Source: Azonexaceae bacterium s22
Lineage (GTDB): Bacteria; Pseudomonadota; Gammaproteobacteria; Burkholderiales; Rhodocyclaceae
Assembly (NCBI GenBank): GCA_016617495.1
Contig: WYCU01000001.1
Location: 372,001-436,000, forward strand
Direction: 5' to 3'
Length of the DNA stretch: 64,000 nucleotides
Under the pieces are notes generated by a model. That model saw nothing but the letters and a program-made list of their open reading frames with translations. It searched no databases and was not told the DNA's origin. The position numbers and the translations under genes are program-made. Shown piece after piece: positions 50,894 to 61,983 of this stretch; position 1 is the first letter of the stretch; each line of letters starts with the position of its first letter.

Positions 50894-51504
50894 GCATCGG
50901 CCTTGCTCAAGGCTTGGCCGAACTGGGCCTCGCATTACCGGAAACGGCGCAGCAGCAGTTGCTCGCTTTTCGCGACCTGCTGCTCAAGTGGAACAAGACC
51001 TACAATCTGACGGCGCTGCGCGATCCGGAACAAGCCATCTCCCATCACCTGCTCGACTCGCTGGCCATCCTGCCGCACGTCGGCCCGGAAGCGCTGCTTG
51101 ACGTCGGTTCCGGTGGCGGCCTGCCCGGCATTCCCTTGGCCATCGCCCGCCCCGAGCTTTCGGTACGCATGGTCGATACCGTGCAGAAGAAAACGACCTT
51201 TCTCCAGCAGGCGGCAATCCAGCTCGGCTTGAAGAATGTCGCGGTCGACCACGCCCGGGTCGAGCAATTGAGCGGACAGTACGCGCAGATCAGCTCGCGC
51301 GCGTTTGCCGAGCTGAAGCTGTTCGTCACGCTGACGCATCATCTGCTGGCGCCCGGCGGCCGTTGGCTGGCCATGAAAGGCGTGCGCCCGGACGATGAAA
51401 TCGCCGCGCTTCCGGCTGGTATCATCGTCGAGCAGATCGTTCCCCTGCACGTCCCCGGCCTGGATGCCGAACGGCATCTCATCATTCTGAAAGCGGGCTC
51501 ATGA
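50890..51504 (+). CDS. rsmG: 16S rRNA (guanine527-N7) methyltransferase RsmG (GidB)
   Basis: A 204-residue SAM methyltransferase. The RsmG marks are [36 protein letters not shown] motif [46 protein letters not shown] and [31 protein letters not shown]. It methylates G527 in 16S rRNA. VAVD at 117-120 is encoded by a dispersed repeat copy. It overlaps mnmG and parA by 4 bp on each side, the classical gidA-gidB-parA-parB order. Confidence 0.96.
   Translation: MSIGLAQGLAELGLALPETAQQQLLAFRDLLLKWNKTYNLTALRDPEQAISHHLLDSLAILPHVGPEALLDVGSGGGLPGIPLAIARPELSVRMVDTVQKKTTFLQQAAIQLGLKNVAVDHARVEQLSGQYAQISSRAFAELKLFVTLTHHLLAPGGRWLAMKGVRPDDEIAALPAGIIVEQIVPLHVPGLDAERHLIILKAGS
51236..51270 (+). repeat. Dispersed 12-bp-core repeat, copy 15 (perfect core)
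   Basis: AAT, GTCGCGGTCGAC (51238-51249), CACG; the first A/T tract is replaced by CCCGGG, and the second is CAATTG. It lies inside rsmG in the coding sense (VAVD). Confidence 0.65.
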
Positions 51505-52262
51505 AGGTTCTCGCCATTACCAACCAGAAGGGCGGCGTCGGCAAAACGACGACAGCCGTCAATCTCGCCGCCTCGCTCGCCGCTGAGGGGCAGCGGGTAC
51601 TCCTGATCGACATGGATCCGCAGGGCAATGCCACGACCGGCTCGGGCATTACCAAAAAGGAAGCGCTACCGACGGTGTATCAATTGCTCATCGGGGCGGC
51701 AACGCTCGATGAGGTCTGCCTGAACACCGAATTCAGTTTCGATGTGCTGCCGGCAAACCGGGAACTGGCCGGTGCCGAGGTCGAGCTGATCGAACTGGAA
51801 AGCCGCGAATACCGGCTCAAGAATGCGCTTCAGGCCGATCGCCAGCGCTACGATTTCGTATTGATCGACTGCCCGCCGGCGCTGAACATGCTTACGGTGA
51901 ATGCGCTGGTTGCTGCCGATTCCGTCCTGATTCCCATGCAGTGCGAATACTACGCGCTCGAAGGCCTGTCCGACCTCGTGGAAACCCTGCGCAAAGTGCG
52001 CGCCCATCTGAATGCACGCCTGGAAATCGAAGGGCTGCTGCGTACCATGTTCAATAGCCAAAGCACGCTGACGCAGCAAGTTTCCAGCGAACTGGAAAGT
52101 CATTTTGGCGACAAGGTCTACAAAACCATCGTGCCGCGTAACGTGCGTCTGGCCGAGGCGCCATCGTATGGCAAGCCGGTAATCGCCTTCGACAAAAGCT
52201 CAAAAGGCGCACAGGCCTACAGTGCGCTCGCCAAGGAAATTCTCGAAAGGGTGGCTCCATGA
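51501..52262 (+). CDS. parA: Chromosome partitioning ATPase ParA (Soj)
   Basis: A 253-residue deviant Walker ATPase. The deviant Walker A is [18 protein letters not shown] (about 10-27), Walker A' is [16 protein letters not shown], and Walker B is [39 protein letters not shown]. It forms dynamic DNA-bound gradients that move ParB-origin complexes. parB follows with a 4-bp overlap. No perfect parS (consensus TGTTNCACGTGAAACA) was found by reading the window. Confidence 0.96.
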   Translation: MKVLAITNQKGGVGKTTTAVNLAASLAAEGQRVLLIDMDPQGNATTGSGITKKEALPTVYQLLIGAATLDEVCLNTEFSFDVLPANRELAGAEVELIELESREYRLKNALQADRQRYDFVLIDCPPALNMLTVNALVAADSVLIPMQCEYYALEGLSDLVETLRKVRAHLNARLEIEGLLRTMFNSQSTLTQQVSSELESHFGDKVYKTIVPRNVRLAEAPSYGKPVIAFDKSSKGAQAYSALAKEILERVAP

Positions 52263-53110
52263 TCAAGATGAAAGGCCTCGGCCGGGGACTGGATGCCTTG
52301 CTCGCCGGCAATGACCGGGCGCAGGGTGACGAGCAGCGCAATTTGCCTGTGGAGTTTCTCCAGCCGGGCAAGTACCAGCCGCGGACACGCATGGACGAAG
52401 CCTCGCTCGCCGAACTTGCTGCATCGATCAAGGCGCAAGGGGTGATGCAGCCGATTCTGGTGCGTGCCGTCAGCACGACGCCGGGCGCGGAGCGCTATGA
52501 GATCGTCGCCGGAGAACGCCGCTGGCGCGCAGCCCAACTGGCCGGCCTGAGTGAAGTTCCGGTATTGATCCGCAGCATCCCGGACGAACAGGCCTTGGCC
52601 ATGGCGCTGATTGAAAACATCCAGCGCGAAAACCTGAATCCGCTCGAAGAAGCCTTTGGCCTGCAACGCTTGATCGATGAATTCGGGCTGACGCATCAGC
52701 AGGCCGCCGATGCCGTTGGGCGTTCCCGTCCGGCTGCCAGCAACCTGCTGCGGCTCCTGCAATTGAGTCCGCCGGTTCAGGATTTCCTGATGTCCGGAAA
52801 GCTCGACATGGGCCATGCGCGCGCTCTGCTCTCCCTGTCTCGTGTGCAGCAAGTTGCCGCGGCACAGCAGATCATCCAGAGAGGGCTTTCGGTACGCGAG
52901 GCCGAGCGCCTTGTGCAACACCTGTTGAACCCGCCCAAAAAAGGCCAGTTGCAGCCGGTCGACCGCGACATTCTCCGCCTTCAGGAGGAGTTGTCCGATA
53001 GCATCGGCGCTGCTGTTGCCATTCGCAGCAACAAGAAGGGGGCTGGGAAAATCACCATCGAATTTGGCGACCTCGATCAGCTCGAGGGAATTCTAGGAAG
53101 ATTGCGCTAA
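52259..53110 (+). CDS. parB: Chromosome partitioning protein ParB (Spo0J)
   Basis: A 283-residue chromosomal ParB/CTPase. The start [17 protein letters not shown] is the usual ParA-stimulating tail. The CTPase fold has [11 protein letters not shown] and [25 protein letters not shown], the conserved arginine patch region is [54 protein letters not shown] (including the HTH), and a C-terminal dimerisation domain follows. PVDRD at about 233-237 is encoded by a dispersed repeat copy in reverse orientation. A terminator follows at 53132-53153. Confidence 0.96.
   Translation: MIKMKGLGRGLDALLAGNDRAQGDEQRNLPVEFLQPGKYQPRTRMDEASLAELAASIKAQGVMQPILVRAVSTTPGAERYEIVAGERRWRAAQLAGLSEVPVLIRSIPDEQALAMALIENIQRENLNPLEEAFGLQRLIDEFGLTHQQAADAVGRSRPAASNLLRLLQLSPPVQDFLMSGKLDMGHARALLSLSRVQQVAAAQQIIQRGLSVREAERLVQHLLNPPKKGQLQPVDRDILRLQEELSDSIGAAVAIRSNKKGAGKITIEFGDLDQLEGILGRLR
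52936..52972 (-). repeat. Dispersed 12-bp-core repeat, copy 16 (perfect core)
   Basis: Minus-strand reading: GAAT, GTCGCGGTCGAC (52958-52969), CGGC, a weak first tract (TGCAAC) and TTTTTT in place of the second. It lies inside parB, antisense to coding. Confidence 0.6.
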
Positions 53111-53131
53111 GTCGTTGACTGCGAAGCGAGG

Positions 53132-53153
53132 GTACGGGAAAACCCGTACTTTT
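53132..53153 (+). terminator. Intrinsic terminator after parB
   Basis: A perfect 7-bp stem GTACGGG/CCCGTAC with an AAAA loop is followed by TTTT. It separates the mnmG-rsmG-parAB unit from the atp operon. Confidence 0.85.
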
Positions 53154-53155
53154 CA

Positions 53156-53185
53156 TTGACGTCGCTTAGTATGCTCTTGTATCAT
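53156..53185 (+). promoter_or_regulatory. Sigma-70-type promoter of the ATP synthase operon
   Basis: TTGACG (53156-53161), an 18-bp spacer and TATCAT (53180-53185) lie directly after the parB terminator. The predicted start is near 53192, upstream of the chosen atpI start at 53228. Confidence 0.75.
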
Positions 53186-53227
53186 TTAGAGCTGTTTGGC
53201 AAAACCGGTCAACGAGCGCAAGGCACC

Positions 53228-53569
53228 ATGTACAGAGCCATAATTCTGCAATTCGGTGCAGCACTCATAACCGCACTCGGGGCCGGTGCAATTGTTGGAT
53301 TACGGGGGCTGGTTTCGGTGGGGTTGGCGGCTGTCGCCGCGATAATTCCAAACCTATTCTTTGCCATCCGGCTGTCGATGGTTAACAATCGCGCTGGCGC
53401 ATCGTACGCTGCGAATTTCTTCATCGGCGAATTCCTCAAAATTGCGGCCACGGTAGGAATTTTGGCAATCGCCATCAAGGGGTATCCCGAGATGCACTGG
53501 CCCAGCTTGATGATTGGGTTGGCGGTTGTGTTACATGCTGGTTTTTTAGCGTTTTGGAAGAAGCCCTGA
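53228..53569 (+). CDS. atpI: ATP synthase protein I
   Basis: A 113-residue membrane protein with four predicted helices (YRAIILQFGAALITALGAGAIVGLRGLVSVGLAAVAAIIPNLFFA and FIGEFLKIAATVGILAIAI), typical of betaproteobacterial AtpI. AtpI assists c-ring assembly. Start ATG 53228 (MYRAIILQ) is chosen because the longer frame (ATG 53171 or TTG 53156) overlaps the operon promoter. It lies 1 bp before atpB. Confidence 0.85.
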   Translation: MYRAIILQFGAALITALGAGAIVGLRGLVSVGLAAVAAIIPNLFFAIRLSMVNNRAGASYAANFFIGEFLKIAATVGILAIAIKGYPEMHWPSLMIGLAVVLHAGFLAFWKKP

Positions 53570-53570
53570 T

Positions 53571-54437
53571 ATGTCTACAGCAGGCCACGAAGCAGCAGCA
53601 AACGCGCCGACCGCCGGCGAATATATCGTTCACCACCTGACCCACTTCAACAGTACCGGTCATGCGCAGAAGAACATCGTCGATTTCAGCGTCATCAACC
53701 TCGACACCCTGTTCTTCTCGGTCTTGATGGGTGTTATTGGTCTGTTTGTCATGTGGCGGGTCGCCAAAAGCGTGACCTCCGGTGTTCCGGGGCGCATGCA
53801 GGCAGCCGTGGAGATCGTCCTGGAAATGGTCAATGACCAGGCCAAGGGGATCATACACAACGCCGAATCCCGCAAATTCGTCGCCCCGCTGGCGCTGACG
53901 GTGTTCATCTGGATCTTCCTGATGAACTCGATGGACTTCCTGCCGCTGGATGTGCTGCCGAATCTGTGGCAGGCCATCACGGGCGACCATCATGCTTATC
54001 TGCGCGTGGTTCCGACGGCTGACTTGAACGGTACGCTGGGCATGTCCATGGGCGTGTTGTTCGTCTGTCTCTACTACAACATCAAGATCAAGGGCTTCGG
54101 CGGCTGGATGCACGAATTGTTCACCGCGCCGTTCGGTAGCCACCCGCTGCTCTACCCGATCAACTTCCTGATGCAGGTCATCGAATTTGTCGCCAAGACC
54201 GTTTCCCATGGCATGCGACTCTTCGGCAACATGTACGCTGGTGAGTTGGTGTTCATGCTGATCGCACTGATGGGTGCGGCTTGGGCGGGTACCGCCACTG
54301 GCGCATTCCTCTGGGCTGGCCACGTCATCGCCGGTTCCATCTGGGCAATTTTCCACATCCTGATTGTTGCGCTCCAGGCATTCATCTTCATGATGCTGAC
54401 CCTGGTTTACATCGGTCAGGCTCACGAAGCGCACTAA
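53571..54437 (+). CDS. atpB: F1Fo ATP synthase subunit a
   Basis: A 288-residue polytopic Fo subunit. The essential Arg is in KTVSHGMRLFGNMYAGELVFMLIALMG. Other family marks are NSMDFLPLDVLPNLWQAI, TADLNGTLGMSMGVLFVCLYYNIKIKGFGGW and ILIVALQAFIFMMLTLVYIGQAHEAH. It provides the proton half-channels next to the c-ring. It is the second gene of the atp operon and ends 64 bp before atpE. Confidence 0.97.
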   Translation: MSTAGHEAAANAPTAGEYIVHHLTHFNSTGHAQKNIVDFSVINLDTLFFSVLMGVIGLFVMWRVAKSVTSGVPGRMQAAVEIVLEMVNDQAKGIIHNAESRKFVAPLALTVFIWIFLMNSMDFLPLDVLPNLWQAITGDHHAYLRVVPTADLNGTLGMSMGVLFVCLYYNIKIKGFGGWMHELFTAPFGSHPLLYPINFLMQVIEFVAKTVSHGMRLFGNMYAGELVFMLIALMGAAWAGTATGAFLWAGHVIAGSIWAIFHILIVALQAFIFMMLTLVYIGQAHEAH

Positions 54438-54489
54438 GCTGTACCCCGTTTATTTGTAGTCTTTTTTGTTTTACTTACTTTAACCTTAG

Positions 54490-54750
<261 letters not shown>

Positions 54751-54791
54751 TCGATCCTCTTCCCATTAACCTTTTTGAAGAGGAATAGACC

Positions 54792-55262
54792 GTGAATCTG
54801 AACGCAACGCTGTTTGCACAGCTCGTTGTGTTCTTCATTCTGGCGTGGTTCACGATGCAATTCGTGTGGCCGCCCATTGTGAAGGCGCTCGACGAGCGTG
54901 CGAAGAAGATCGCGGATGGACTGGCTGCCGCCGAGCGCGGCAAGCAAGATCTTGAATTGGCCACCAAGCGTTCCACGGAAGCTCTCCGTGAAGGCAAGGA
55001 AAAGGCCTCTGAGCTGATCGCCAACGCTGAAAAGCGTGCCGCCCAACTGATTGAAGAAGCCAAGCTGGCCGCGAAGGTCGAAGCCGATCGCGTTGTTGCC
55101 GGCGCCAAGGCGGAAATCGAACAGGAAGCTGTGCGTGCCAAGGAACAACTGCGTGAGCAGGTTGCCTCCCTGGTGGTTTCCGGCGCTGAGCAAATTCTGC
55201 GCCGCGAGATCAACGCCCAGGCCCATGCCGACATTCTGGCTGCGATCAAACAGGATCTGTAA
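54792..55262 (+). CDS. atpF: F1Fo ATP synthase subunit b
   Basis: A 156-residue peripheral-stalk protein starting at GTG 54792. One N-terminal membrane helix ([26 protein letters not shown]) is followed by a long charged helix (about 30-156: [45 protein letters not shown]). It dimerises and connects Fo to F1 through the delta subunit. It ends 5 bp before atpH. Confidence 0.96.
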   Translation: MNLNATLFAQLVVFFILAWFTMQFVWPPIVKALDERAKKIADGLAAAERGKQDLELATKRSTEALREGKEKASELIANAEKRAAQLIEEAKLAAKVEADRVVAGAKAEIEQEAVRAKEQLREQVASLVVSGAEQILRREINAQAHADILAAIKQDL

Positions 55263-55267
55263 CGCTT

Positions 55268-55801
55268 ATGGCTGAATCCGTCACCATCGCTCGCCCCTAC
55301 GCCGAAGCCGTGTTTCGTCTGGCCAAGGAATCCGGGGCACAGGGCATCTGGTCAGAGCGCCTGCAAAAGCTCGCGCTGATTGCCCAGAATGGGGACATGG
55401 CTTCGGTCATGGGCAATCCCCAGCTCTCCGCTGAGCAGGTTGCCAATCTGGTTATTGCCGTCGCCGGCGATAACGATGCCGTTTTGGGCAACTTCGTTCG
55501 TACCCTCGCTGAAAACCGGCGTCTCGCACTCCTGCCGGAGGTTTCCCGGCTTTTCGATCTGGCCAAAAGCCAGGAAGAAGGGGTCAAGGAGGCGGTGGTG
55601 CATTCCGCATTTCCCATTGACGACACCCAAGTGGCTGCCCTGCTGAAAGAGCTGGAAGCCCGCTTTGCTACCCGCCTGACCGCTCGCGTCGAAGTCGACC
55701 CGAGCCTGATCGGTGGTGTTCGCGTCGCTGTGGGTGACCAGGTGCTGGATGCTTCAGTCCGCGGCAAACTCGATGCCATGGCCGTGGCGCTGAACAACTA
55801 G
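55268..55801 (+). CDS. atpH: F1Fo ATP synthase subunit delta
   Basis: A 177-residue protein of the OSCP/delta family: start TIARPYAEAVFRLAKESGA, NFVRTLAENRRLALLPEVSRLFDLAKSQEEGV, and the C-terminal signature VDPSLIGGVRVAVGDQVLDASVRGKLDAM. It links the b stalk to the alpha3beta3 head. It lies 5 bp after atpF and 9 bp before atpA. Confidence 0.96.
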   Translation: MAESVTIARPYAEAVFRLAKESGAQGIWSERLQKLALIAQNGDMASVMGNPQLSAEQVANLVIAVAGDNDAVLGNFVRTLAENRRLALLPEVSRLFDLAKSQEEGVKEAVVHSAFPIDDTQVAALLKELEARFATRLTARVEVDPSLIGGVRVAVGDQVLDASVRGKLDAMAVALNN

Positions 55802-55810
55802 GAGAATTTC

Positions 55811-57349
55811 ATGCAGTTGAATCCTTCCGAAATTTCTGAACTGATCAAGAGCAAGATCCAGAACCTGCAAGGCGCATCGGAAGTGCGTACGCAGGGCACC
55901 GTGGTTTCCGTCACCGACGGTATCTGCCGCGTGCATGGCTTGCAGGACGTCATGCAAGGTGAAATGCTGGAATTCCCGGGCAACACCTTTGGCATGGCGC
56001 TCAACCTCGAACGCGATTCCGTCGGTGCTGTGGTTCTCGGTGAGTACGAGCACATCTCCGAAGGCGACACCGTCAAGACCACTGGCCGCATTCTGGAAGT
56101 GCCGGTCGGCCCGGAACTGCTCGGTCGCGTCGTTAACTCCCTCGGCCAACCGATCGACGGCAAGGGCCCGATTAACGCCAAGCTGACCGACAAGATCGAA
56201 AAGGTTGCGCCGGGCGTGATTTGGCGTCAGTCCGTTTCTCAGCCGGTACAAACCGGTCTGAAGTGCGTCGACTCCATGGTTCCGGTCGGTCGTGGCCAGC
56301 GCGAGCTCATCATTGGCGACCGTCAGACCGGCAAGACTGCGGTTGCTGTTGATGCCATCATCAACCAGAAGGGCAAGAACCTTTTCTGTATCTATGTTGC
56401 CGTCGGCCAGAAGGCTTCCACCATCGCCAACGTCGTGCGCAAGCTCGAAGAAAACGGCGCCATGGAATACACCATCGTCGTAGCTGCTTCCGCTTCGGAA
56501 TCCGCTGCGCTGCAGTACCTGGCTCCCTACGCCGGCTGCACGATGGGTGAATACTTCCGTGACCGTGGCGAAGATGCCCTGATCATTTACGACGACTTGA
56601 CCAAGCAAGCTTGGGGCTACCGTCAGGTTTCCCTGCTGCTGCGCCGTCCGCCGGGCCGTGAAGCTTATCCGGGCGACGTCTTCTATCTCCACTCCCGCCT
56701 GCTGGAGCGCGCCGCTCGCGTTTCCGCCGCTTGGGTCGAGAAGCTGACCAATGGCGAAATCAAGGGCAAGACCGGTTCCCTGACCGCGCTGCCAGTGATT
56801 GAAACCCAGGCTGGTGACGTTTCCGCGTTCGTTCCGACCAACGTGATCTCCATTACCGACGGTCAGATCTTCCTGGAAACCGACCTCTTCAACGCGGGTA
56901 TCCGTCCCGCGATCAACGCCGGTATCTCCGTGTCCCGCGTTGGTGGTGCCGCCCAGACCAAGCTGATCAAGAAACTCGGTGGTGGTGTTCGTCTGGCTCT
57001 CGCCCAGTATCGCGAACTTGCTGCGTTTGCCCAGTTTGCTTCCGACCTCGACGAAGCGACCCGCAAGCAGCTGGAGCGCGGCCGTCTGGTGACCGAGCTG
57101 ATGAAGCAGCCGCAGTATTCTCCGATGAGCATCTCCGAAATGGCCGTGACCCTCTACGCAGCCGACAAGGGCTACTTCGACGACGTCGAAGTCAAGCGCG
57201 CGCTCGAATGCGAAAAGGCGATGATCAGCTACCTCAAGTCCAACTGCGCCGATGTCATGAATACCATGGAATCGACGGCTGACCTGAGCGCTGACACCGA
57301 GAAGGCACTCGCCGCCGGCATCCAGGCTTTCAAGAGCACCTGGGCCTGA
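55811..57349 (+). CDS. atpA: F1Fo ATP synthase subunit alpha
   Basis: A 512-residue non-catalytic nucleotide-binding subunit. The P-loop is [18 protein letters not shown] (about 169-186), the family motif [17 protein letters not shown] is in the C-terminal half, and the N-terminal barrel carries [27 protein letters not shown]. The length and motif spacing are standard, and an AGGAG ribosome binding site precedes the start. Confidence 0.98.
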   Translation: MQLNPSEISELIKSKIQNLQGASEVRTQGTVVSVTDGICRVHGLQDVMQGEMLEFPGNTFGMALNLERDSVGAVVLGEYEHISEGDTVKTTGRILEVPVGPELLGRVVNSLGQPIDGKGPINAKLTDKIEKVAPGVIWRQSVSQPVQTGLKCVDSMVPVGRGQRELIIGDRQTGKTAVAVDAIINQKGKNLFCIYVAVGQKASTIANVVRKLEENGAMEYTIVVAASASESAALQYLAPYAGCTMGEYFRDRGEDALIIYDDLTKQAWGYRQVSLLLRRPPGREAYPGDVFYLHSRLLERAARVSAAWVEKLTNGEIKGKTGSLTALPVIETQAGDVSAFVPTNVISITDGQIFLETDLFNAGIRPAINAGISVSRVGGAAQTKLIKKLGGGVRLALAQYRELAAFAQFASDLDEATRKQLERGRLVTELMKQPQYSPMSISEMAVTLYAADKGYFDDVEVKRALECEKAMISYLKSNCADVMNTMESTADLSADTEKALAAGIQAFKSTWA

Positions 57350-57364
57350 TCTTAGGAGAACGCC

Positions 57365-58228
57365 ATGCCTAGCGGCAAGGAAATTCGCAACAAGATCAAG
57401 AGCGTAGAGAATACGCGCAAGATCACCAAGGCCATGGAAATGGTGGCCGCGTCCAAAATGCGCAAGGCGCAGGACCGGATGCGTGCCGCTCGTCCCTATG
57501 GCGAGAAGATCCGGCGCGTTGCAGCGAATCTCTCGAATGCTCTGACCGAGTACAAGCATCCGTTCCTGGAAAAGCGCGAGCAGAAATCCATTGGCCTGGT
57601 GTTGGTGACGTCGGACAAAGGGCTTTGCGGTGGTTTGAATTCCAATGTGCTTCGTCTTGTTCTGAACAAGATGAAGGAAATGGAAGGCCAAGGCAAAAAG
57701 CTCCAGTCCACGTGCATCGGCAACAAAGGCTTCGGCTTCATGCAGCGCATGGGCGGCAAGGTGGTGTCTCATGTCGTCGGCCTCGGCGATACCCCCCACC
57801 TTGAAAAGCTTATCGGTCCGGTCAAGGTTCAACTCGACGCCTACATGAAAGGCGAGATCGACGCGCTTTACATCGGCTACACGCGCTTCATCAACACGAT
57901 GAAGCAGGAGCCCGTGTTCGAACAATTACTCCCGCTGGCCGATGAAACGGTCAAGTCCGCGCATCAGCCGGGCTGGGACTATGTTTACGAACCGGATGCT
58001 CAGACGGTGATTGACGATTTGCTGGTTCGTTACGTCGAAGCGTTGATTTATCAGGCAGTGGCAGAAAACATGGCTTCCGAGCAGTCCGCACGGATGGTGG
58101 CCATGAAGTCCGCTTCCGACAACGCCAAGAACGTCATCGGCGAACTCAAGCTGGTCTACAACAAGGCCCGCCAGGCCGCGATTACGAAGGAACTTTCGGA
58201 AATCGTGGGCGGCGCCGCCGCTGTCTGA
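57365..58228 (+). CDS. atpG: F1Fo ATP synthase subunit gamma
   Basis: A 287-residue central-shaft subunit. The N-terminal helix starts [39 protein letters not shown], the middle contains the Rossmann-like [17 protein letters not shown] segment, and the C-terminal helix ends with the family signature [37 protein letters not shown]. It couples c-ring rotation to catalysis. It follows atpA after 15 bp. Confidence 0.97.
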   Translation: MPSGKEIRNKIKSVENTRKITKAMEMVAASKMRKAQDRMRAARPYGEKIRRVAANLSNALTEYKHPFLEKREQKSIGLVLVTSDKGLCGGLNSNVLRLVLNKMKEMEGQGKKLQSTCIGNKGFGFMQRMGGKVVSHVVGLGDTPHLEKLIGPVKVQLDAYMKGEIDALYIGYTRFINTMKQEPVFEQLLPLADETVKSAHQPGWDYVYEPDAQTVIDDLLVRYVEALIYQAVAENMASEQSARMVAMKSASDNAKNVIGELKLVYNKARQAAITKELSEIVGGAAAV

Positions 58229-58234
58229 CGCTAG

Positions 58235-59668
<1,434 letters not shown>

Positions 59669-59693
59669 AGCGTCGAAAGCATAGGAGCCAAAC

Positions 59694-60119
59694 ATGGCAA
59701 TTTCCATCCACTGTGACGTTGTAAGCGCAGAAGAGTCCATTTTCTCTGGACTGGTGGAATTCGCAGTTTTCCCCGGCGAAGCCGGGGAGCTGGGTATTCT
59801 TGCGCAACATACGCCACTGCTTACCCGCATTAAGCCGGGAACTATCCGCTTGAAATTGCCCAATCAGAGCGATTACGAGATGGTTTATGTTTCCGGGGGT
59901 ATGCTGGAAGTTCAGCCGGACATGATTACCGTACTCGCCGATACGGCGATTCGTGCTCATGATCTGGATGAAGCGAAAGCCCTGGAGGCCAAGAAGCGTG
60001 CGGAGGAGGCTTTGGCCAACCGTAACGCAGAAATGGACTACGCGGCAGCGGAAACCGAGCTTGCTCAAGCCATTGCACAGCTTCAGGCGATCCAACGTCT
60101 GCGCAAAGCAGTGCACTGA
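59694..60119 (+). CDS. atpC: F1Fo ATP synthase subunit epsilon
   Basis: A 141-residue protein. The N-terminal beta sandwich ([51 protein letters not shown]) is followed by a C-terminal helical hairpin ([47 protein letters not shown]) that can inhibit ATP hydrolysis. It is the last gene of the atp operon and is followed by a bidirectional terminator. Confidence 0.97.
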   Translation: MAISIHCDVVSAEESIFSGLVEFAVFPGEAGELGILAQHTPLLTRIKPGTIRLKLPNQSDYEMVYVSGGMLEVQPDMITVLADTAIRAHDLDEAKALEAKKRAEEALANRNAEMDYAAAETELAQAIAQLQAIQRLRKAVH

Positions 60120-60132
60120 TTCGCAATATCGT

Positions 60133-60162
60133 AAAAAAAGGCAGCTTCGGCTGCCTTTTTTA
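60133..60162. terminator. Bidirectional intrinsic terminator between atpC and ubiJ
   Basis: The stem GGCAGC/GCTGCC with a TTCG loop is flanked by seven A on the left and six T on the right. It therefore serves both the atp operon and the convergent ubiJ message, whose stop codon overlaps its edge. Confidence 0.92.
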
Positions 60163-60744
60163 TTTCCCCTGAAGAAGCAGGCGTTCAATCCGCTTATCGA
60201 GTCGGCTTGTGCCGTCACGTATTTCGGTAACCTCGCGGGAGAAGGTTGCCAATTCGTCGTTATTAGCGACCAAGCGCTTTTCCTCGACCATGTATTCGCG
60301 GCAGTTCTTTGCAAGACCAACAGCAGCATCCCGCCCGAACTGCGTCAAAGATTTGAGCGCCATGCCCAAGCGGTGCGCGGGGATGTCGCCCAGGTAGGCA
60401 GCAAGATCGCTCTCCAGGTCCCAGCGGAGGTTTTGTGCCACGAAGGAAAGCGCATCGGCGAGCCCGGCATTTCCGCTGATATGAAGTTTTGAAAGCAGAT
60501 CTGCCCGAGTACCCGAAGCTGCGATCAGCTCCCGAAGATCGGCCTGCACATGCACGCTGGGGGCCTTGCCTTCCTGATCGATTTGTAGCCATCCACCGTT
60601 AGCGATTTGGCACTGAAAGCTGAACTCTCCCGATGAGCATGCCACGACTTCACCGGAGAACGGCGCAAGTCGCTGTCGAGCCCAGGACTGCTGGGAAAGT
60701 AGATGATTTATGGCCGGGACGGCAAATTGCGCTGCGAAACCCAT
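60160..60744 (-). CDS. ubiJ: Ubiquinone biosynthesis accessory factor UbiJ (SCP2 domain)
   Basis: A 194-residue protein with an N-terminal SCP2-like lipid-binding domain (SGEFSFQCQIANGGWLQ, VHVQADLRELIAASGTRADLLSKLHISGNAGLADALSFVAQNLRWDLESDLAAYLGDIPAHRLG) and a C-terminal helical, coiled-coil region (about 145-194). UbiJ helps organise the Ubi hydroxylase/methylase complex around its hydrophobic intermediates. It lies 7 bp after ubiE; the usual third member ubiB is not in the window. Confidence 0.9.
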   Translation of the reverse strand: MGFAAQFAVPAINHLLSQQSWARQRLAPFSGEVVACSSGEFSFQCQIANGGWLQIDQEGKAPSVHVQADLRELIAASGTRADLLSKLHISGNAGLADALSFVAQNLRWDLESDLAAYLGDIPAHRLGMALKSLTQFGRDAAVGLAKNCREYMVEEKRLVANNDELATFSREVTEIRDGTSRLDKRIERLLLQGK

Positions 60745-60751
60745 GAGAAAC

Positions 60752-61498
60752 TTAGAACTTGAAGCCCCGATGAAGCGCGACTACCCCGAGCGCCAAATTA
60801 AAGTACTCCACACGTTCCAACCCCACCGATTCCATCATTGAAGCCAACTCCTCCTGGGAGGGATGCATTCGGATCGATTCCGAAAGGTAGCGATAGCTGT
60901 CGGAATCGTTGGTAATGAGTTTGCCAAGACGGGGAATGACTTGAAACGAGTAGAAGTCGTAGGCTGGTGCGAGTGGCTTCCAGACCTTTGAGAATTCCAG
61001 AACCAACAGACGCCCCCCGGGACGCAGTACCCGCCGCATCTCGGCAAGCGCAGCCTCCTTGTGCGTCATGTTCCGCAGGCCGAAAGCAACCGTAACGCAA
61101 TCAAACCAATCGTCGGGGAAGGGTAATTTTTCTGCATCGCACTGCACCGCAGGCAGCATGAATCCTTTATCGCACAAGCGGTCTCTTCCACGCGTCAACA
61201 TCGCGTTATTGATATCGGTCAGCCAGACCTGCCCGCTACGCCCAACCTTGCGAGCGAAAGCGAGCGAAAGATCGCCTGTGCCGCCAGCCACGTCAAGCAC
61301 GCGCGAGCCTTCGCGGACCCCACTGCGTTGAATAGTGAAAGCCTTCCAGAGGCGATGAAGCCCTCCGGACATGACGTCGTTCATCAGGTCATAACGATTG
61401 GCGACTGAATCAAAAACATCGGCAACGCGCCGTGCCTTGACCGATTCCTCGACCGTTTCGTAGCCGAAATGGGTAGTGTGTTGGTTGTTGTCATCCAT
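60752..61498 (-). CDS. ubiE: Ubiquinone/menaquinone biosynthesis C-methyltransferase UbiE
   Basis: A 248-residue SAM methyltransferase that C-methylates demethylmenaquinol or the ubiquinone precursor. The start [16 protein letters not shown] fits the family; longer frames overlap the DUF971 gene. Motifs are [30 protein letters not shown] motif [50 protein letters not shown] and [21 protein letters not shown]. It is 4 bp after the DUF971 gene and upstream of ubiJ. Confidence 0.97.
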   Translation of the reverse strand: MDDNNQHTTHFGYETVEESVKARRVADVFDSVANRYDLMNDVMSGGLHRLWKAFTIQRSGVREGSRVLDVAGGTGDLSLAFARKVGRSGQVWLTDINNAMLTRGRDRLCDKGFMLPAVQCDAEKLPFPDDWFDCVTVAFGLRNMTHKEAALAEMRRVLRPGGRLLVLEFSKVWKPLAPAYDFYSFQVIPRLGKLITNDSDSYRYLSESIRMHPSQEELASMMESVGLERVEYFNLALGVVALHRGFKF

Positions 61499-61502
61499 GG
61501 TA

Positions 61503-61922
61503 TTAATGATGTCCGCAACTGCCGCCGTGGGCTGGGCGTGTTGTGCTGTCCACATCGCGGGAAAGGCCTTGTTGCTCGATGAGTTGCAGGTATTCGTCCC
61601 AAAGCGCATCTCGGTGAATACAGAGATTGTGGAGAATGTCCCAAGAATACAACCCGCTATCGTGGCCATCGGAAAAGATCAGACGCAGTGCATAGTTGCC
61701 CACAGGCTCGATGGCATCTACAAGGACATTCCGCTTTCCAGTTTGTAACACTTCCTGGCCCGGACCATGGCCCCGCGCCTCGGCGGAAGGTGTGTAGACG
61801 CGAAGAAACTCGAAACTCAGTTCATAACGCTCGCCTGACTCGTAAACGAGTTCGACGATTCTCGAAAGCTTATGAACCTTGATTTCGATGGGTATTGGGG
61901 TATCCGGAGTCATTCCAGCCAT
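61503..61922 (-). CDS. DUF971 domain protein (gamma-butyrobetaine hydroxylase N-terminal-like)
   Basis: A 139-residue protein consisting of one DUF971 domain: [45 protein letters not shown] and [34 protein letters not shown] short Cys/His-containing tail follows (GGSCGHH). In eukaryotes the fold forms the N-terminus of gamma-butyrobetaine hydroxylase; bacterial stand-alone versions are linked to Fe-S or ubiquinone genes by neighbourhood. The adjacent ubiE-ubiJ here agrees with that. The biochemical role is unknown. Confidence 0.88.
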   Translation of the reverse strand: MAGMTPDTPIPIEIKVHKLSRIVELVYESGERYELSFEFLRVYTPSAEARGHGPGQEVLQTGKRNVLVDAIEPVGNYALRLIFSDGHDSGLYSWDILHNLCIHRDALWDEYLQLIEQQGLSRDVDSTTRPAHGGSCGHH

Positions 61923-61983
61923 ATAACCTCCTGCAAAACGGCCGTAGTTTACCCCACTCCAAAGAAAACGCTGCCAAGCTGGA

